Shown here: positions 25,606 to 34,409 of the stretch, in pieces
How positions within the stretch are numbered: the first letter of the stretch is position 1
Layout: every line of letters begins with the position of its first letter
Origin: Candidatus Krumholzibacteriota bacterium
Lineage (GTDB): Bacteria; Krumholzibacteriota; Krumholzibacteriia; Krumholzibacteriales; Krumholzibacteriaceae
DNA: 64,000 nucleotides
Direction: 5' to 3'
Assembly (NCBI GenBank): GCA_016932415.1
Contig: JAFGCX010000017.1
Location: 32,310-96,309, forward strand
Translations under genes and position numbers: made by a program
Notes under the pieces: generated by a model
Told to the model about the DNA's origin: nothing
Database searches by the model: none
Seen by the model: only the letters and a program-made list of their open reading frames with translations

Positions 25606-27405
25606 TCAATAAATATACAGCAATATCTGTCCTGTTTTGACATGGTCTCCTATCAAGACGGCTATATCGGTGACTGTTCCGTCCGAAGGAGCGCTGATCG
25701 CCGTTTCCATCTTCATCGCTTCCTGTACGAGAAGGGCAGCCCCTGTTTTTACTTCCATACCATCCTTGACCAGAATGCGGACTATAGTACCCGGCATCCG
25801 GGCGGTCACTGCAATCTTGATCCTCGACTCGGCCACGGGGGTTTCTTCGATATCGTCGAAACCGTCATCGATCCGGTAATCATATTCTCTGCCGTTGACG
25901 ATCGCCTTGTCCCCATCAAGCCTTACAGCATATCTGTTTTTGCCGACGCTTACCGTATAACGGCCTGATTCGGATGTCGTCTCCGCTTGAGAGGCCTGCG
26001 GACTGTTTTTCCGGACCCCCGTAGATGCATTTCCGAGAAGGTAGGTTATCCCTTTATCGCCGCAGGTAGCGGTTATGAATATATTTTCGTCAGTGGCCGG
26101 CAATCCATTTTCTTCAAGCTTTTTTGTTGCCGGAGCTATTCCCCTGGCGGGATCTTCCTCGACTATATCAAGCGGGTTTCTCGTGATCGGTTCAAGGCCG
26201 AGCTGTTTCGCCGCGATTTCGACAATATGGGGATCAGGCGGAATAGGGGTCTTTCCGAAATATCCAAGGATCATTTTTCCGTAACCTTCCGCGATATTTT
26301 TCCATTCCCCCAGGATCACGTTGTTGTAGGCCTGCTGGAAGTAAAACTGGCTTACCGGCGTGACCGATGTTCCGAATCCGCCCAGGCGGACCACTTCACG
26401 AAGGGCGAGGACTACTTCGGGAAATCTGTCCATGATATCGTTATCACGCATCATCTGAGTATTGGCGGTCAATGCTCCGCCAGGCATCGGCGACCATGGG
26501 ATAAGGGGTTCCACAGCCTTAGCCTCCGGAGGCATGAAATAATCCTTCATACACTCCTTGAATACTTCTTCAGCTTTCAGGACCTTGTCGATATCTATGT
26601 CGAGTGTGTAATCTGTTCCCCGAAGGGCGTGCCACATCGTAGCTATATCCGGCTGGCAGGTCCCTCCTGAACAGGGAGCCATGGAGAGATCTATGATATC
26701 TGCTCCCGCTTCTATCGCTGCTTTATACCCCGCTATACTTATTCCGGCCGTCTCATGCGTATGAAAATGGAGCGGGATGCCGCAGGGAAGGATCTTTTTA
26801 GCCCTTTTTACCGTTTCGAAGATCGTTGAAGGAGTCGAAGTGCCGGAAGCGTCCTTGAAACATATCGAATCGAATTCTATCCCGGCGGCAAGGATCTTCT
26901 TGAGGATCATCTCGTAGAAATCGGCGTCATGAGCTCCTTCGCACCCCGGAGGAAGGCCCATCATCGTGACGGCGACCTGGTGCCGCAGCCCCGCCTCAAC
27001 AATGCACTTTCCACTGTATATAAGATTGTCCACGTCGTTCAGCGCGTCGAAATTCCTTATAGCGGTGATTCCGTGCCTGGCGAAAAGGGTAGCGTGCAAT
27101 TTTATTATATCCCGGGGTTGTGATTCAAGCCCGACGACGTTGATCCCTCTTGCAAGGGTCTGGAGCTCGGCGTCAGGGCCGGCGGCATCTCGAAAACGAT
27201 CCATCATCTCGAAAGCGTCTTCGTTGCTGTAGAAATAAAGCGACTGAAAGCGGGCGCCTCCCCCAGCCTCGAAATATCTTATTCCCGCGGCGGCGGCGGC
27301 CTTTACGGCAGGCAAAAAATCGTCGGTAAAGACCCGCGCTCCGTAAACTGACTGGAAGCCATCCCGGAAGGCGGTATTCATGAATCTGACAGTTTTTTTA
27401 GACAT
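25606..27405 (-). CDS. oadA: Carboxyltransferase plus biotin-carrier subunit, OadA/PycB type
   Basis: A 599-residue protein. Residues ~1-290 form the DRE-TIM carboxyltransferase barrel (MNTAFRDGFQSVYGARV for the DRE motif, HFHTHETAG metal-binding histidines, CFKDASG with the active lysine). The central conserved domain follows (~290-460). The C-terminus carries a biotinyl domain with the biotinylation site VQEAMKMETAIS. The alpha subunit transfers CO2 from substrate to biotin; OadB then decarboxylates it. No biotin carboxylase gene is seen in the window, which favours a decarboxylase over a pyruvate carboxylase. Its ATG lies inside the last codons of oadG. The opening MNTAFRDGFQS differs from the usual ETLRDAHQS type. 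Confidence 0.88.
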   Translation of the reverse strand: MSKKTVRFMNTAFRDGFQSVYGARVFTDDFLPAVKAAAAAGIRYFEAGGGARFQSLYFYSNEDAFEMMDRFRDAAGPDAELQTLARGINVVGLESQPRDIIKLHATLFARHGITAIRNFDALNDVDNLIYSGKCIVEAGLRHQVAVTMMGLPPGCEGAHDADFYEMILKKILAAGIEFDSICFKDASGTSTPSTIFETVKRAKKILPCGIPLHFHTHETAGISIAGYKAAIEAGADIIDLSMAPCSGGTCQPDIATMWHALRGTDYTLDIDIDKVLKAEEVFKECMKDYFMPPEAKAVEPLIPWSPMPGGALTANTQMMRDNDIMDRFPEVVLALREVVRLGGFGTSVTPVSQFYFQQAYNNVILGEWKNIAEGYGKMILGYFGKTPIPPDPHIVEIAAKQLGLEPITRNPLDIVEEDPARGIAPATKKLEENGLPATDENIFITATCGDKGITYLLGNASTGVRKNSPQASQAETTSESGRYTVSVGKNRYAVRLDGDKAIVNGREYDYRIDDGFDDIEETPVAESRIKIAVTARMPGTIVRILVKDGMEVKTGAALLVQEAMKMETAISAPSDGTVTDIAVLIGDHVKTGQILLYIY

Positions 27406-27652
27406 TGGTATCCTTCCCCTGTCCCTCTCTGGTCACGGCCAGCGCGATCGCCAGAGCGATCTCGGCAGGATTCCCCGTGGAGTTATCAGGCCTTCGTTCT
27501 TCATTGCCGCTATCGGAGGGAAGATCGGCAGGCATTACGGAAAAATGTCTGAAGATCCTTGCCGAGACGTTCATGACAAGGACCATCAGGAGGAGGAACG
27601 CGAAGACCATTCCCATACCGGCAGCCATAAGGCCAAGGCCTTCAGTCAGCAT
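27398..27652 (-). CDS. oadG: Na+-transporting decarboxylase gamma subunit
   Basis: An 84-residue protein with one membrane helix near the N-terminus (GLMAAGMGMVFAFLLLMVLVMNV), the OadG pattern, and a polar tail. The gamma subunit holds the alpha and beta subunits together at the membrane. The start overlaps the end of nadE by 7 bp and the end overlaps oadA by 8 bp, so nadE, oadG and oadA are tightly linked. The typical C-terminal histidine/zinc tail is not obvious. Confidence 0.8.
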   Translation of the reverse strand: MLTEGLGLMAAGMGMVFAFLLLMVLVMNVSARIFRHFSVMPADLPSDSGNEERRPDNSTGNPAEIALAIALAVTREGQGKDTNV

Positions 27653-29484
27653 TCTTTTTCCTTTCGCCCGCCTGGATGTATTTTTGCCGACCGCCTGTAC
27701 CTGTTAGTGATAGGAAGCCGCCTGTCTCTTCCGAAAGCTTTCGGCGTGATTTTGATCCCCGGCGGCCCCTGGCGGCGCTTGTATTCGCTGAGATCTATCA
27801 TCCGAACTGTTTTCTCCGCGATACCGGGAGCTATCCCGTCAGATATGATGCCGGAAAGGGAAAAGTCTTTTTCCACATAGAGTTCTATGATTCTGTCAAG
27901 CGTCGGATAGGGAGGCAGCGAATCCTCATCGAGCTGTCCCGGGCGCAGTTCTGCCGAGGGTCTTCTTCTTATCGTCGACGCGGGGATCAGCGCCACGCCC
28001 GCCCGGCGGTTTCTGTATCTGCTCAGCGAAAAGACGAGAGTCTTGGGGACATCCTTCAATACGGCGAACCCTCCCGCCATATCTCCGTAAAGAGTGCAGT
28101 ATCCGACGGCGATCTCGCTTTTATTGCCTGTCGTCAGGACGAGATGGCCGAATCTGTTCGAGAGGGCCATCAGGATGTTTCCCCGGATCCTGGCCTGCAG
28201 GTTTTCTTCGGTTATTCCAACAGGCCCTCTGGGAATGATATCGGCGAGCAGGTCGCGATAAGCATCGTAAAGCTTTCCGACCGGTATCTCTTTTATGTTT
28301 ATATCGAGATTTTCAGCAAGGTGGTGAGCGTCTTTCAATGTAGATGAAGAAGTGTACTCCGAAGGCATCGTGACGCCGATGACTCTCTCTGGGCCGAGGG
28401 CATCGACCGCGATGGTAGCCGTAAGGGCGGAATCTATTCCTCCGCTCAATCCTATTATCACTCCGCTGAAGCCGTTTTTATCCACGTAATCACGGGTCCC
28501 AAGGACGAGAGCTTCGTATATTTCTTTGTTCGGACCCGGATGCGCGGTCTTTTGTCTCGAGGGAAGACGCCTTTTTTCATGCGGGGAAAGGGCGGGAAGG
28601 AAAGCGGTGTCGATCAGGCCAACGGGAAGCCCCGGCGCAGTCGCGGAGCTGGTCTTTCCCTCTTTTTCCCCTTTAGCGGTCAGGTCTATATCGGCGATGA
28701 TGAGATCTTCCCTGAACACCGCTCCACGGGCTATCGTGGAACCGCCGGGGTCTATCACAAGGGAATTGCCATCGAAGACGAGCTCATCCTGAGCGCCGAC
28801 GAGGTTCAGGTAGCAGAGCCAGGTGTTGTTCTCCCTGGCACGCCTTTGCATTAGTTTTTCGCGGTCTGGCCCTTTACGGCGATGATATGGCGAGGCCGAT
28901 ATATTTATTATGATCTCTGCTCCCCCATTGGAACATTGCGCGGTGATGGGCCCGTCATCGACCCATATATCCTCGCATATGCTTATCCCCACCCTCGTAT
29001 CGCCGAAAGAGGCGATAAAAGGGCGCTCGCCGGGAGCGAAATACCTTTTTTCGTCGAATACTCCGTAGTTCGGGAGGTTAATTTTGTCATAACGTGCGGC
29101 GATCTTTCCATCACACAGGATGGACGCTGTATTGCGAAGGGTCGAGCCGGGATCCTCGGAACGCCTCGGAGCTCCTGCTATCACCGCTATCCCCGTCGCG
29201 TGCCTGGCCAGTTTCCGCAGTTCTTTTTCGCAGTCGATGATAAAACCCGGTTTTAAAAGAAGGTCTTCGGCGGGATACCCGCAAAGGAAAAGCTCGGGAA
29301 AGGCGAGTATCTGTACTCCCGATCTTTTCGCGTCGGCTATTATTCGGCGGGCGATGCCGGCGTTTCCCCCGAGGTCGCCGACAGTCGGATTTACCTGCGC
29401 CAGGCCGATCCGGACTTTCCTCTTTTTTCGTCCCATCGCCACTGTCCTTTTCATTCTATCGCGCGCGGAGGAGATCTGAAACAT
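27646..29484 (-). CDS. nadE: Glutamine-dependent NAD+ synthetase
   Basis: A 612-residue two-domain enzyme. Residues ~20-285 are a nitrilase-type glutaminase with the Glu-Lys-Cys triad visible in AFPELFLCGYP, DKINLPNYGVFDEKRYF and VGISICEDIW. Residues ~320-600 are the synthetase domain with the PP-loop IGLSGGIDSALTATIAVDAL and LTTGNKSEIAVGY. It converts nicotinic acid adenine dinucleotide to NAD+ using glutamine-derived ammonia. GGAGG lies 5 bp before ATG 29484; a later in-frame ATG (MGRKKRKVRIGL) would also leave an intact domain. It is the first gene of the oad operon, an unusual pairing of a housekeeping enzyme with a Na+ pump. Confidence 0.95.
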   Translation of the reverse strand: MFQISSARDRMKRTVAMGRKKRKVRIGLAQVNPTVGDLGGNAGIARRIIADAKRSGVQILAFPELFLCGYPAEDLLLKPGFIIDCEKELRKLARHATGIAVIAGAPRRSEDPGSTLRNTASILCDGKIAARYDKINLPNYGVFDEKRYFAPGERPFIASFGDTRVGISICEDIWVDDGPITAQCSNGGAEIIINISASPYHRRKGPDREKLMQRRARENNTWLCYLNLVGAQDELVFDGNSLVIDPGGSTIARGAVFREDLIIADIDLTAKGEKEGKTSSATAPGLPVGLIDTAFLPALSPHEKRRLPSRQKTAHPGPNKEIYEALVLGTRDYVDKNGFSGVIIGLSGGIDSALTATIAVDALGPERVIGVTMPSEYTSSSTLKDAHHLAENLDINIKEIPVGKLYDAYRDLLADIIPRGPVGITEENLQARIRGNILMALSNRFGHLVLTTGNKSEIAVGYCTLYGDMAGGFAVLKDVPKTLVFSLSRYRNRRAGVALIPASTIRRRPSAELRPGQLDEDSLPPYPTLDRIIELYVEKDFSLSGIISDGIAPGIAEKTVRMIDLSEYKRRQGPPGIKITPKAFGRDRRLPITNRYRRSAKIHPGGRKEKEC

Positions 29485-29546
29485 TACACCTCCGCAATCG
29501 TACTCAATATATGACGCGAAGGCAGGTTTTTGAAAGGAGAAAGAGG

Positions 29547-30800
29547 ATGAAAAAGGGAGTATTAATGGCAGCGGTCCTTCTGCTTGTCGGAATATTTCTG
29601 ACTATCGGCGCGGAAGCAGCCGGGGATAGGAAGATAAAGAAGGAATTCAATACGAAACCGGGGAAGACGATAAGATTTGATCTCGATACCGGTGGAGATA
29701 TCATGATAGAGGGGTGGGACCGCGATCTTATCGACGTGGAAGTGCTGCTAAAGGGTAAGGATAATGAGAATATCGAAGTCGATTTCGATATGGACCGTTC
29801 CGGGCTTGAGATCTCGAGCGAATTCAGAAAGAGAAGAAGAAACAGCTGCGATATGACAATCATCGCGCGGGTGCCTGAAAGGTATGATATCGAGTTCAAG
29901 ACGCTTGGAGGGGATATCGAGATCGATGGCGTCGAAGGGTTTGTCGAGGGATCTACGATGGGTGGAGATGTCGATTTCAGTGATCTGAAGGGTGAGCTGG
30001 CCGTGACGACGATGGGCGGCGATGTCACCGTGAAGGATTCATTTCTCGACGGCAAAGTGAAGACGATGGGCGGCGACGTGAATATAAAAAATGTCGAGGG
30101 CGACCTGAAGGGGTATTCGATGGGAGGAGATATCGAATATCGAAACGTCAGGGGAAGAGACAGGGAGAAGGATGATGACAGCGAGGTCAGCATAACGACT
30201 CTCGGGGGAGATCTCGACCTCGATTATGAGGGCAGGGATATCAAGGCCAAGACTTTCGGCGGGGATATCGACGTGGGTAAGGGCGAAAGGGTCAAGCTGA
30301 GCACGATGGGCGGAGATATCGATGTTAAGGAGGCGGGGCGAGGAGCCGATCTCCACACGATGGGGGGCGATATCAGGATCGGCCGGGCAGGCGTCTTCGC
30401 CAGGGCAAAGACGATGGGCGGAGATATAGAGATCCGGGAGGTAGACGGAAGCGCCAGGGCAACGACGATGGGTGGCGATGTTTTCGTAAGAATGGTCGGT
30501 GATCCTGATGAAGGGGAAAGGGATGTTGAACTGAAATCGATGGGAGGGGATATCGAGCTGATAGTGCCGAAAGGGCTTTCAATGAAGTTCGACATAGAGA
30601 TCTCCTATACGAAAAAGAGAAGCAGGGACTATAGGATAGAATCCGATTTCGAAATGAAAGTAAAAGAGACGAAAGAGTGGAAACGCAAGTGGGGTCAGAA
30701 AAGAAAATATATATACGGCACCGGTGAGGTAGGAGGTGGGAGGAACCTTGTAAAGATCCGTACGATGAACGGCAATGTAATTATTAAAAAGGGAGACTAG
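29547..30800 (+). CDS. Secreted DUF4097-type beta-repeat protein with 18-residue GGD ladder
   Basis: With the start at 29547 (AGGAG and AGAGG ahead) the product has 417 residues. A signal peptide (MAAVLLLVGIFLTIGAEAAG) is followed by a DUF4097/putative adhesin region. The motif [ST]-x-GGD-[IV] recurs at residues ~119, 137, 155, 173, 191, 218, 236, 253, 271, 289, 307 and 331, that is mostly every 18 residues, and TMNGNV closes the series near 406. This predicts a right- or left-handed beta-solenoid with one GGD turn per coil. No enzymatic motif is visible. It may act as a structural or adhesive periplasmic/surface protein. A frame is open upstream to 29511 but lacks a ribosome site. Confidence 0.82.
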   Translation: MKKGVLMAAVLLLVGIFLTIGAEAAGDRKIKKEFNTKPGKTIRFDLDTGGDIMIEGWDRDLIDVEVLLKGKDNENIEVDFDMDRSGLEISSEFRKRRRNSCDMTIIARVPERYDIEFKTLGGDIEIDGVEGFVEGSTMGGDVDFSDLKGELAVTTMGGDVTVKDSFLDGKVKTMGGDVNIKNVEGDLKGYSMGGDIEYRNVRGRDREKDDDSEVSITTLGGDLDLDYEGRDIKAKTFGGDIDVGKGERVKLSTMGGDIDVKEAGRGADLHTMGGDIRIGRAGVFARAKTMGGDIEIREVDGSARATTMGGDVFVRMVGDPDEGERDVELKSMGGDIELIVPKGLSMKFDIEISYTKKRSRDYRIESDFEMKVKETKEWKRKWGQKRKYIYGTGEVGGGRNLVKIRTMNGNVIIKKGD

Positions 30801-30833
30801 ATTTTCTGCCACCGTAGAAGAATCTTCATATTA

Positions 30834-30855
30834 AGAGGGCCCCCCGGGGCCCTCT
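30834..30855 (+). terminator. GC-rich hairpin after the DUF4097 gene
   Basis: AGAGGGCC and GGCCCTCT form an 8-bp (or longer) stem with a short loop 33 bp after the stop. No run of T follows, so factor-independent termination is uncertain; it may protect the mRNA end. Confidence 0.5.
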
Positions 30856-30967
30856 CTTCGTCTGTCATCCCGGTCTTGACGATTTCAGCGCAACAGTGTA
30901 TTGATTATATGCTGACATTTGGAATTTAACAGGCCGGTTATTACAGGTCTCCGGCCGGGAGGACGCA

Positions 30968-31990
30968 ATGCAGAAACTGGCATTCATAGGGTTTGGAGTC
31001 GTCGGGCAGGGACTGGTGCAGATACTTCTCGAAAAAAAAGAGATGCTGAAAAAGAAATATCGCTACGATTATTCTGTCGTAGCGGTCAGTGATTTTACAA
31101 AGGGATCGGCTCTCGATGATAAAGGGCTCGACCTGGAAAAACTGCTCGAGCTGGCCAAAGATGGCAGAATATCGGAATACCCGGGCGCGAAGACCGGACT
31201 CAACGCGCTCGACACGATAAAGGAAACGGGTGCCGATGTCGTAATCGAGGTCTCATACACTGATATCAAGACTGCCGAACCTGCCAACAGCCACTTCGTC
31301 GCGGCCCTCAAAGGAGGCAAGCATCTTGTCACTACGAATAAAGGTCCGACAGCCCTGTTTCTTCGCGAGCTTCTGGAGCTTGCCAGAGCCAATAAGGCGC
31401 AGTTCCGGTATGAGGGGACCGTGGTGGCGGGGACGCCTGTCCTCAATCTCGGCGAGAAGTGTCTGGCCGGTAACGAAATAAGCGAAATAAGAGGTATCCT
31501 GAACGGGACGACGAACTTCATCCTGACGAATATGGAAAGTGGAAAAAGCTATGGAGACGCCCTGAAAGAGGCCCAGGAACTGGGATTCGCCGAGGCCGAC
31601 CCTACAGCCGATGTTGAGGGTTTCGATGCTCTCGCCAAGGTCGTCATCCTTGCCAAAAGCGTCATGGGCGCGGATATAGGCCCTGCTGACGTCGACAGGA
31701 CGGGGATCACCGGGATCAGCCTCGATGATGTTAAAAAAGCCGCCGAAGAGGGGATGAGATGGAAACTCATAGGGAAGGTAAAAAAAGAGGGTGGCAAGGT
31801 AAAAGCGTCGGTAAGACCGGAGAAAGTGGCGCTTGTCGATCCTCTCGCTTCTGTCGGCGGAGCGATGAACGCTCTTACCTTCGAAACGGACCTTCTCGGT
31901 CCGGTAACTATCGTAGGCCCCGGAGCGGGGAAGAAAGAAACGGGATATTCGCTGCTAATAGATATGCTGACGATAGATAAAAAGATATAG
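30968..31990 (+). CDS. hom: Homoserine dehydrogenase
   Basis: A 340-residue NAD(P)-dependent enzyme that reduces aspartate semialdehyde to homoserine, the branch to methionine and threonine. The Rossmann motif is AFIGFGVVGQGLVQILL. Catalytic-domain signatures are TTNKGPTAL, FRYEGTVVAGTPVLNL, ILNGTTNFILT and EAQELGFAEADPTADVEGFDA, which holds the conserved Glu/Asp ligands and the Lys in DALAKVVILAK. No C-terminal ACT domain is present, so allosteric threonine inhibition of the usual kind is not expected. The ribosome site is GGGAGG. It converges with dapA-dapB, which take the same intermediate toward lysine. Confidence 0.94.
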   Translation: MQKLAFIGFGVVGQGLVQILLEKKEMLKKKYRYDYSVVAVSDFTKGSALDDKGLDLEKLLELAKDGRISEYPGAKTGLNALDTIKETGADVVIEVSYTDIKTAEPANSHFVAALKGGKHLVTTNKGPTALFLRELLELARANKAQFRYEGTVVAGTPVLNLGEKCLAGNEISEIRGILNGTTNFILTNMESGKSYGDALKEAQELGFAEADPTADVEGFDALAKVVILAKSVMGADIGPADVDRTGITGISLDDVKKAAEEGMRWKLIGKVKKEGGKVKASVRPEKVALVDPLASVGGAMNALTFETDLLGPVTIVGPGAGKKETGYSLLIDMLTIDKKI

Positions 31991-32024
31991 GAGCCGGGGC
32001 CACCCGACGCCGGCGGGAACTCGA

Positions 32025-32073
32025 ATAAAAAGACCCGGAGAGAAAGAACAGATCTATCTTTCCTCCGGGTCTT
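32025..32073 (-). terminator. Bidirectional rho-independent terminator between hom and dapB
   Basis: A stem AAGACCCGGAG (32030-32040) pairs with CTCCGGGTCTT (32063-32073), and GAAAGA/TCTTTC extends it around a nine-base loop with one bulge. Read on the minus strand it ends in TTTTTATT, a good terminator for dapB. Read on the plus strand it follows hom but has a poorer T run. Confidence 0.85.
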
Positions 32074-32095
32074 GACTGTTTGACGATCCCATAGA

Positions 32096-32863
32096 TCAGG
32101 CGAGACCGAATATCTCGTCCATCGTATAAAAACCGGGCTCGCGGCCGTACATGAAATGAATCGCTATCATCGTTCCCCGGGCAAAGGTCATTCTCGAATG
32201 AGCCTTGTGCACCAGTTCCAGGCGTTCTCCCTCCCCGGCGAATATTATTCTGTGTTCCCCGGCCACATCTCCCCCGCGAAGGGAATGCATGCCGATCTCG
32301 TTCACCGGCCTTTCACCGAGAAGACCCTCTCTTCCATAGACGATATTCATCTCTTTTCTGACCGATCGCGCGACTTCGGCTATTTTCGCTGCGGTTCCGC
32401 TTGGAGAATCCTTCTTTTTTTTGTGATGGATCTCGACGATCTCGATATCGAAATCTTTCAGGGCGCTCGTGACTTCCCTGGTCAGCTTGAAGAGAAGGTT
32501 GACTCCCGCTGACATGTTGGGGCTTATCAGTACGGGGATATTATCAGCCACCTCCCGCGCTTCGGCGAGCTGGCCCGCGGAAAAGCCGGTCGCTCCGGTT
32601 ATGAATACTTTGCCGGCCGCGGAGGATTCGGCAAGATGGGTCAGCGCGGCTTCGGGAGATGAAAAATCTACTACAATATCTGTTTTGTCGATAATACTCT
32701 GTAGAGAAGAGCAGACCTTTACACCATGAAAGAGTCCTCCCAGGCTGCTGTGGCCGGGGGCCTCGACCGCGCCGACAAGGGAGACTTTTTTGTCTTTATC
32801 GATCTCCCCGGCAAGAATCCGGCTCATCCTTCCAAGGGCTCCGGTCAGTATCACCTTGATCAT
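32096..32863 (-). CDS. dapB: 4-hydroxy-tetrahydrodipicolinate reductase
   Basis: A 255-residue enzyme of the lysine/diaminopimelate pathway that reduces the DapA product with NAD(P)H. The N-terminal Rossmann motif is ILTGALGRMSRIL. VVDFSSPEA and TGATGF belong to the cofactor domain, and EIHHKKKKDSPSGTA contains the catalytic His pair and Lys of the DapB signature. GGGAG lies 8 bp before the ATG. It is 34 bp after dapA, in one operon. Confidence 0.95.
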   Translation of the reverse strand: MIKVILTGALGRMSRILAGEIDKDKKVSLVGAVEAPGHSSLGGLFHGVKVCSSLQSIIDKTDIVVDFSSPEAALTHLAESSAAGKVFITGATGFSAGQLAEAREVADNIPVLISPNMSAGVNLLFKLTREVTSALKDFDIEIVEIHHKKKKDSPSGTAAKIAEVARSVRKEMNIVYGREGLLGERPVNEIGMHSLRGGDVAGEHRIIFAGEGERLELVHKAHSRMTFARGTMIAIHFMYGREPGFYTMDEIFGLA

Positions 32864-32897
32864 ATCAAGCGCTCCCTTCGGCGGTCCTTGACCGATC

Positions 32898-33776
32898 TCA
32901 TACAGAAAGGCCGTAATCGGAAAGAGCCAGCCTCAGCTTTTCTATATTTTCGGGCAACATCCTCACAAGCGGCAACCGGACATCGCCCACGCCCATACCG
33001 AGAAGATTCATCGCTTCCTTGACAGGCATGGGATTTGTTTCTATGAACATGGCCTGGCATAGGGGAAGAAGCCTGAAAAAGAGCCTGCGAGCTTCTTCGA
33101 TATCTCCACCTTCGTAAACGGTAAGGAGAGAGATCACATCTTTCGGCACTATATTGCCGACAACGGAAACGACGCCTCTTCCCCCGATCGAGAGGATCGG
33201 AAGAGTCAGGCCGTCATCGCCTGATAAAAGCACGATATCGTCTCCACAGAGGCTGACGATCTCTGACATCTGCTCCAGGTCGGCGCTTGCCTCCTTGAGA
33301 GCTACTATATTTTCGTGGCCGGACAGCTTCTTTACAGTCGCCGGTTTCATATTTACGCCGGTCCTGCCAGGCACGTTGTAAAGCATCAGGGGAAGGCCCC
33401 CTTCATCGGCGAGTTTCATAAAGTGGGCATAGAGCCCTTCCTGCGTCGGCTTGTTATAGTAAGGAGTCACGACCATGGCGCCGTCAACTCCGAGTTCGCC
33501 AGCTTTTTTCAGGTTCTCGATCGATCGCGTCGTAGAATTCGTGCCGCATCCCGCTATTACGTCGAGTCTTCCCGCCGCTTCTTCGACTACCAGCTCGATG
33601 ATCCTGAAATGTTCCTCCCACGAGTATGTAGGGTTTTCACTCGTCGTCGCGCACGGGACGAGACCGTCAGTCCCCGAGTCGATATGGAAGCGCACAAGTT
33701 CTCTAAGTTTTTCCTCGTTGAGACTGCTGTCTTCGTTAAATGGCGTGACAAGAGCGACATACAGACCCTTCAACAT
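32898..33776 (-). CDS. dapA: 4-hydroxy-tetrahydrodipicolinate synthase
   Basis: A 292-residue TIM-barrel aldolase that condenses pyruvate with aspartate semialdehyde. The Schiff-base lysine is in IVALKEASADL (near residue 162). The catalytic tyrosines are in VVTPYYNKPTQEG and LYNVPGRTG, the latter with the substrate-binding Arg. The usual GTTGE segment reads ATTSE here (PCATTSENPT), keeping the two threonines and the Glu but changing both glycines. A near-consensus AAGGAGGT precedes the ATG. A promoter sits ~95 bp upstream. Together with dapB it supplies diaminopimelate for peptidoglycan and lysine. Confidence 0.93.
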   Translation of the reverse strand: MLKGLYVALVTPFNEDSSLNEEKLRELVRFHIDSGTDGLVPCATTSENPTYSWEEHFRIIELVVEEAAGRLDVIAGCGTNSTTRSIENLKKAGELGVDGAMVVTPYYNKPTQEGLYAHFMKLADEGGLPLMLYNVPGRTGVNMKPATVKKLSGHENIVALKEASADLEQMSEIVSLCGDDIVLLSGDDGLTLPILSIGGRGVVSVVGNIVPKDVISLLTVYEGGDIEEARRLFFRLLPLCQAMFIETNPMPVKEAMNLLGMGVGDVRLPLVRMLPENIEKLRLALSDYGLSV

Positions 33777-33868
33777 GACCCCTACCTCCTTGGCCCCTGG
33801 GCCCCTATGAGAAATGAAATAATTCCGGCCGGTTCAGCGGGCAGTGATTCCCTCCATCGGCTGGAATG

Positions 33869-33897
33869 ACTTTATTTTTTTTTCGGGGAAGTGTCAA
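33869..33897 (-). promoter_or_regulatory. Promoter of dapA-dapB
   Basis: On the minus strand TTGACA (complement of 33892-33897), a 17-bp spacer with a run of A, and TAAAGT (complement of 33869-33874; 4 of 6 matches to TATAAT). Confidence 0.6.
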
Positions 33898-34021
33898 GCA
33901 GAAGTAAGGAAAGGCCCCGGGGGCAGCAACAGGGTTGGATCGATTTGACACCTGCCGACAGGGCGCGAACCCTGGCAGGAAAGCGGCTTTTGATGGGGAA
34001 AAGAAAAAAACAAAATCGCCC

Positions 34022-34049
34022 TTGACAAAACGTAATATTAATATATAAT
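34022..34049 (+). promoter_or_regulatory. Promoter and probable operator of arsR-trx
   Basis: TTGACA (34022-34027) and TATAAT (34044-34049) are perfect consensus boxes 16 bp apart. The spacer and -10 carry the palindrome TAATATTA followed by TAATAATATC, which would suit an autoregulating ArsR dimer. Confidence 0.8.
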
Positions 34050-34078
34050 AATATCAAAACAATGAAGGGCCAGTAAAG

Positions 34079-34408
34079 ATGAGTAAAGAAATAAACAAAG
34101 CGCCTCTTTCAGACACCGAGATAGACCGGTTGTCGGAAATACTGAAATCACTTGCCAATCCCGCTAGATTGCGTATTGTGAACCTTCTTATAAGAGGTGA
34201 ATCGACTGTTTCGGAGATATGCGACAGAACGGGGCTGAAACAATCCCTCGTATCCCAACAGTTGAAAAATCTCAGGTTGAACAATATAGTCCAGCGAAGA
34301 AGGGAAGTTCCGAAGATCTATTACAGTCTGAAGGAAAAAAACATTGTAAGTATGTTGATGTGCCTTAGCAGGTGCGGAACAGGGCTTGAAGTCCCGGGAA
34401 GGAATTAG
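34079..34408 (+). CDS. ArsR-family transcriptional regulator
   Basis: A 109-residue winged-helix protein. The ArsR core is clear (EILKSLANPARLRIVNLLIRG, SEICDRTGLKQSLVSQQLKNL, VQRRREVPKIYYSL). The metal site of arsenic or cadmium sensors (ELCVCDL in helix 3) is absent. Instead there is one Cys in SEICD and a pair near the C-terminus (MCLSRC). Together with the thioredoxin gene starting 1 bp past its stop, this suggests a thiol/redox or sulfur-species sensor rather than a metal sensor. That is an inference. Confidence 0.88.
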   Translation: MSKEINKAPLSDTEIDRLSEILKSLANPARLRIVNLLIRGESTVSEICDRTGLKQSLVSQQLKNLRLNNIVQRRREVPKIYYSLKEKNIVSMLMCLSRCGTGLEVPGRN

Positions 34409-34409
34409 T

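Larger units (their letters stand above)
33777..34078. other. Divergent dapA / arsR intergenic region
   Basis: A 302-bp stretch with the dapA promoter (33869-33897, minus) and the arsR promoter (34022-34049, plus). Between them 33910-34000 is GC-rich and shows no gene. The arsR promoter region (34028-34056) is almost pure A/T with overlapping TAATATTA dyads. Confidence 0.5.
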
